A DNA stretch of 8,371 bases from Bacillota bacterium (GTDB taxonomy: Bacteria; Bacillota; Clostridia; Lachnospirales; Lachnospiraceae), in assembly GCA_023398855.1 (NCBI GenBank), contig JAEWRS010000076.1, positions 1 through 8,371 of the forward strand, in the 5' to 3' direction. A model generated the notes under the pieces. The model searched no databases. It was not told the origin of the DNA and saw only the letters and a program-made list of their open reading frames with translations. A program made the position numbers and the translations under genes. Positions within the stretch are counted from its first letter, which is position 1; each line of letters begins with the position of its first letter. Positions 5,843 through 8,371 of the stretch are shown here, one piece after another.

Positions 5843-6805
5843 TTACGTGAATAAAGGAGTGGATAAGTATCTGTCTCCCGTATCAGGAAGTATCACCACG
5901 ATCCTTTTTCCGGCATATTCCGGACGCTTTGCTACTTCTTTCGCCGCCCATACGGCTGCTGAGGATGAGATCCCCACTAAAATACCTTCCGTTTGCGCCA
6001 GCTCTTTTCCCGTCTTATAGGCATCCTGGTTTTCCACCGGTATGATCTCATCGTATATGTCTGTATTCAGAATGGAAGGAACAAATCCGGCCCCAATCCC
6101 CTGAAGTCCATGAGGGCCTGCCTTACCACCAGAAAGTACTGGGGAAGCAGCAGGTTCTACGGCAATCACCTTTATCTTAGGATTCTTACTCTTTAAATAT
6201 TCACCTGCTCCGGTGATGGTACCCCCAGTCCCCACACCAGCTATGAAAACATCGATCATTCCATCGGTGTCCTCCCATATCTCAGGGCCAGTCGTTTCAA
6301 AATGAGCCCTGGAATTAGCCGGATTATCAAACTGCCCCAGAATCAGGGAACCGGTTAATTCTTTTTGAAGCTCTTGTGCTTTAGCAATAGCTCCTGCCAT
6401 CCCTTTGGCACCTTCTGTTAATACGATTTCCGCTCCATAAGCTTTTAAAAGATTACGCCGTTCCACGCTCATGGTTTCCGGCATGGTAAGAATTGCCCGG
6501 TATCCCTTCATGGCCGCAATACTGGCAATACCGATTCCCGTGTTGCCGGAAGTTGGCTCTATAATCGTTGCCCCCTGCTTTAGAACGCCAGATTTCTCCG
6601 CATCCTGAATCATGTACAAGGCTGCCCTGTCTTTTACACTTCCTGCAGGATTAAAGTATTCCAGCTTTGCAATAATAGATGCCTCTATTTTATGCTGTTT
6701 CCCATAATTGCACAATTCCACCAAGGGGGTACGGCCAATCAGTTCTGATGCACTTTTTTTGATATTTTTCACATTTATCCTCTTTTCCGCTGCAACATTT
6801 ACCAT
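5843..6805 (-). CDS. cysK: Cysteine synthase (O-acetylserine sulfhydrylase), PLP-dependent
   Basis: This enzyme makes L-cysteine from O-acetylserine and sulfide in the cytosol, using pyridoxal phosphate. Numbered from the ATG at 6805 (320 residues): the PLP lysine is K58 in [11 protein letters not shown], the substrate loop is TSGNTG (85-90), the phosphate-binding loop is GTGGT (192-196), and the cofactor-ring serine region is [11 protein letters not shown] (278-288). [10 protein letters not shown] (307-316) is typical of CysK. Length fits a bacterial CysK without a regulatory domain. Two starts compete. The ATG at 6805 overlaps the upstream stop as TAATG but has only a weak GAG as ribosome site. 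A GTG at 6772 has AAAAGAGGA five bases upstream and gives 309 residues starting [13 protein letters not shown], which resembles the family better. I give the outer boundary; the GTG may be the main start. CysK versus CysM (or another beta-family enzyme) cannot be fully settled by eye. Confidence 0.92.
   Translation of the reverse strand: MVNVAAEKRINVKNIKKSASELIGRTPLVELCNYGKQHKIEASIIAKLEYFNPAGSVKDRAALYMIQDAEKSGVLKQGATIIEPTSGNTGIGIASIAAMKGYRAILTMPETMSVERRNLLKAYGAEIVLTEGAKGMAGAIAKAQELQKELTGSLILGQFDNPANSRAHFETTGPEIWEDTDGMIDVFIAGVGTGGTITGAGEYLKSKNPKIKVIAVEPAASPVLSGGKAGPHGLQGIGAGFVPSILNTDIYDEIIPVENQDAYKTGKELAQTEGILVGISSSAAVWAAKEVAKRPEYAGKRIVVILPDTGDRYLSTPLFT
6770..6786 (-). promoter_or_regulatory. 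Internal ribosome site and alternative GTG start of cysK
   Basis: AAAAGAGGA (6786..6778) lies five bases before a GTG codon (6772..6770) that is in frame with the cysteine synthase, 33 bases after its ATG. Starting here removes an unusual 11-residue extension. Confidence 0.55.
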
Positions 6806-8298
6806 TAAAGCTCGTACAGTTTGGTGTATTTATCCTTTAAATACTGAATGAAATAATCCGGTGTAAAATCCTCTCCCGTAACATCCATTAGGATCTCCCT
6901 GCTGGTTTTCAGTTTTCCGAACTTGTGAACGTGTTCTCTTAAATATTCTTTTATCACACAGATCTTCCCGTTCCTGAGAAGTTCATCAAAATCCATTTCT
7001 TTTTTCATATGATAATAAAGCTGTGCTCCAAAAGCATTTCCAAGGGCATAAGATGGGAAATAACCCATAAGTCCCTGAGACCAGTGGATGTCTTGAAGGA
7101 TGCCTTCTGATGGGTTTTCCGGGCGCACCCCAAGATATTCCTCATATTTATCAGCCCAAATCTTAGGAAGCTCTTTTAATTCCACATTTTCTTCCATGAT
7201 CATCTTTTCAATTTCATAACGGATCAGTATATGGAGATTATAAGTAAGTTCATCGGCTTCTGTGCGGATAAAGCTTGGCTCTACCTTATTAATTGCTTCC
7301 GTAAACTGTTCTCTGGATATCATTTTTAATTTTTCAGGATACAGACCCTGAAGTTTTTCATACAAAGGAATCCAAAAGGCCTCGTTGCGCCCGATAATAT
7401 TCTCAAAAAAACGGGATTGGGATTCATGCATTCCCATGGATGTACCCTGTCCCACAGGGGTCTGGGTGATCTCATCACTGATTCCCAACTCATAAATTCC
7501 ATGTCCTGCTTCATGAATCACAGAAAACATAGAATTATCTACCTTGTTTCGGTAGCTGGTTGTAATTCTAACATCATGATTATGAAGATTGTCGGTAAAC
7601 GGATGAGCGCTTTCAGCAAGCACACCCTTTGTGAAATCAAAGCCAACATATTCTGCAAGATAACGGGCCATCTCTTTTTGTTTTTCCTCAGGATATCCTC
7701 CTGACAAGAAAGAATCGTCAATGTTCTTCCCATTCTCTTTAATATCCTTTAAAAGCGGAATGATCTCCTCCTTAAGACGATTGAAAAACTCATCCAAAAG
7801 TTCCATATTGAATCCTTTTTCATATTCGTCCAGCAGGACATCGTATAGCTTCTGTCCCTCCTTTTTCCGGTACGAAGCAAATTTCCGTTTAAAGCCGATC
7901 ACCTTTTCAAGAGTCGGCGCAAAAGAATCAAAATCTTCATCTTTTTTTGCCTTTGACCAGATTCTGGCAGCCTCTGCAATAAGCTGGGCATTTTCCCGGT
8001 ATTCCTTTGACGGAATACAGATCAGCTCTTCTCTGGCTTCCTTTGCCCCTTTGACAATAGCCAATTCCACGTCAGAAAGGCTCCTGTCTTCTTCACAGGC
8101 ATGAATGGCTTTTCCCATCTCTTCCCCGGTCATTACTCTGTAATACTCTTCCGAAAGAGTACCAATGACTCTTGAAGTATAAGAACCGGAATCTTCCGGT
8201 GCAAGAGTTTCATTATCCCATTCAAAGAGAACCAGGGAAGTCTGAAGTGCCATGGTCTTTTCCAGCAAAGAGGTCAAATTTTCATAAGGTTTACTCAT
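6805..8298 (-). CDS. M32-family zinc metallocarboxypeptidase
   Basis: A 497-residue cytosolic carboxypeptidase of MEROPS family M32 (Taq carboxypeptidase type), which removes C-terminal amino acids from peptides. The length is normal for the family. The zinc site is HEAGH (262-266) with the third ligand E292 in [11 protein letters not shown]. Other family signatures are HPF (232-234), DVRITT (242-247), [21 protein letters not shown] (344-364) and [20 protein letters not shown] (402-421). All expected active-site residues are present, so it should be active. There is no signal peptide. The ATG at 8298 is supported by AAAGGAG nine bases upstream. The stop overlaps the cysteine synthase ATG by one base (TAATG), so the two are almost certainly cotranscribed and probably coupled. 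A plausible link is peptide recycling and amino acid supply, but that is only inference. I cannot place its promoter with confidence in the 73 bases upstream. Confidence 0.95.
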   Translation of the reverse strand: MSKPYENLTSLLEKTMALQTSLVLFEWDNETLAPEDSGSYTSRVIGTLSEEYYRVMTGEEMGKAIHACEEDRSLSDVELAIVKGAKEAREELICIPSKEYRENAQLIAEAARIWSKAKKDEDFDSFAPTLEKVIGFKRKFASYRKKEGQKLYDVLLDEYEKGFNMELLDEFFNRLKEEIIPLLKDIKENGKNIDDSFLSGGYPEEKQKEMARYLAEYVGFDFTKGVLAESAHPFTDNLHNHDVRITTSYRNKVDNSMFSVIHEAGHGIYELGISDEITQTPVGQGTSMGMHESQSRFFENIIGRNEAFWIPLYEKLQGLYPEKLKMISREQFTEAINKVEPSFIRTEADELTYNLHILIRYEIEKMIMEENVELKELPKIWADKYEEYLGVRPENPSEGILQDIHWSQGLMGYFPSYALGNAFGAQLYYHMKKEMDFDELLRNGKICVIKEYLREHVHKFGKLKTSREILMDVTGEDFTPDYFIQYLKDKYTKLYEL

Positions 8299-8329
8299 AT
8301 TCAGTTTCTCCTTTATTTCTATAAAATGA

Positions 8330-8365
8330 GCCGGAAACAGGAATCCTCACATCCCAGCATCCGGC
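8330..8365 (-). terminator. Possible hairpin or terminator upstream of the carboxypeptidase gene
   Basis: Read on the minus strand, GCCGGA (8365..8360) pairs with TCCGGC (8335..8330). Inside it GGGAT (8355..8351) pairs with ATTCC (8344..8340) using one G-U pair. TCATTTTAT follows. This could end a gene lying beyond the window edge or be a leader structure. The stem is interrupted and the T tract is poor, so it is tentative. Confidence 0.35.
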
Positions 8366-8371
8366 AAATTC

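Noticed and set aside
7721..8104. 127-codon plus-strand open frame rich in Ser and Phe
   Set aside because: It is antisense to the carboxypeptidase gene. The Ser/Phe-rich composition is what one gets from reading the complement of Glu/Lys-rich codons, and no ribosome site stands out.
8299..8371. C-terminus of another gene upstream of the carboxypeptidase
   Set aside because: All minus-strand frames are short here and none can be recognised in about 70 bases. Not reported as a gene.
1..8371. Mobile element, phage, CRISPR, tRNA or rRNA
   Set aside because: I saw no transposase or integrase frames, no spaced direct repeats, and no tRNA- or rRNA-like sequence on either strand.

Overview
The window looks like a chromosomal segment of a low-to-mid GC Gram-positive anaerobe. 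A clostridium of the Lachnospiraceae type is my best guess. The grounds are strong AGGAGG-type ribosome sites, an AT-rich consensus promoter architecture, and family-level resemblance of the proteins (paired half-size ABC exporters, a YihY-type membrane protein, an M32 carboxypeptidase). This is an inference from style; no rRNA or marker gene is present. I see no phage, insertion sequence, CRISPR array, tRNA or rRNA. Coding density is high and no gene-free stretch exceeds about 215 bases.

Layout. Positions 1-2845 (minus strand) hold two adjacent half-size ABC exporter genes. The upstream one is complete. The downstream one is cut by the window edge just before its Walker A motif. They are one base apart and probably encode a heterodimeric exporter; the complete subunit carries the Asp and Gln substitutions of a degenerate ATP site. 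Divergent from them at 2960-3850 is a LysR-type regulator. The 114-bp gap between them is dominated by a large imperfect palindrome that contains two mirror-image consensus promoters and a T-N11-A LysR-type box at its centre. This suggests that the regulator controls itself and the exporter.

Positions 3843-4733 (minus) encode a radical SAM protein of the spore-photoproduct-lyase superfamily (SplB-like). Its last residues are QLSLFN, which contains the consensus bacterial sliding-clamp-binding pentapeptide. Its promoter (TTGACA-N17-TAAAAT) is bracketed by a perfect 8-bp inverted repeat. Divergent from it at 4948-5784 is a YihY/BrkB-family integral membrane protein, followed by a strong terminator that can serve both strands.

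Positions 5843-8298 (minus) form a two-gene operon. An M32 zinc carboxypeptidase comes first and a cysteine synthase second, joined by a TAATG stop-start overlap. The second gene also has an internal GTG with its own good ribosome site.

The gene families are known. The parts most worth following up are regulatory or small-motif signals: the symmetric divergent promoter, the clamp-binding tail on the radical SAM protein, and the operator-like repeat around that protein's promoter. I do not find convincing evidence of a wholly new multi-gene system.
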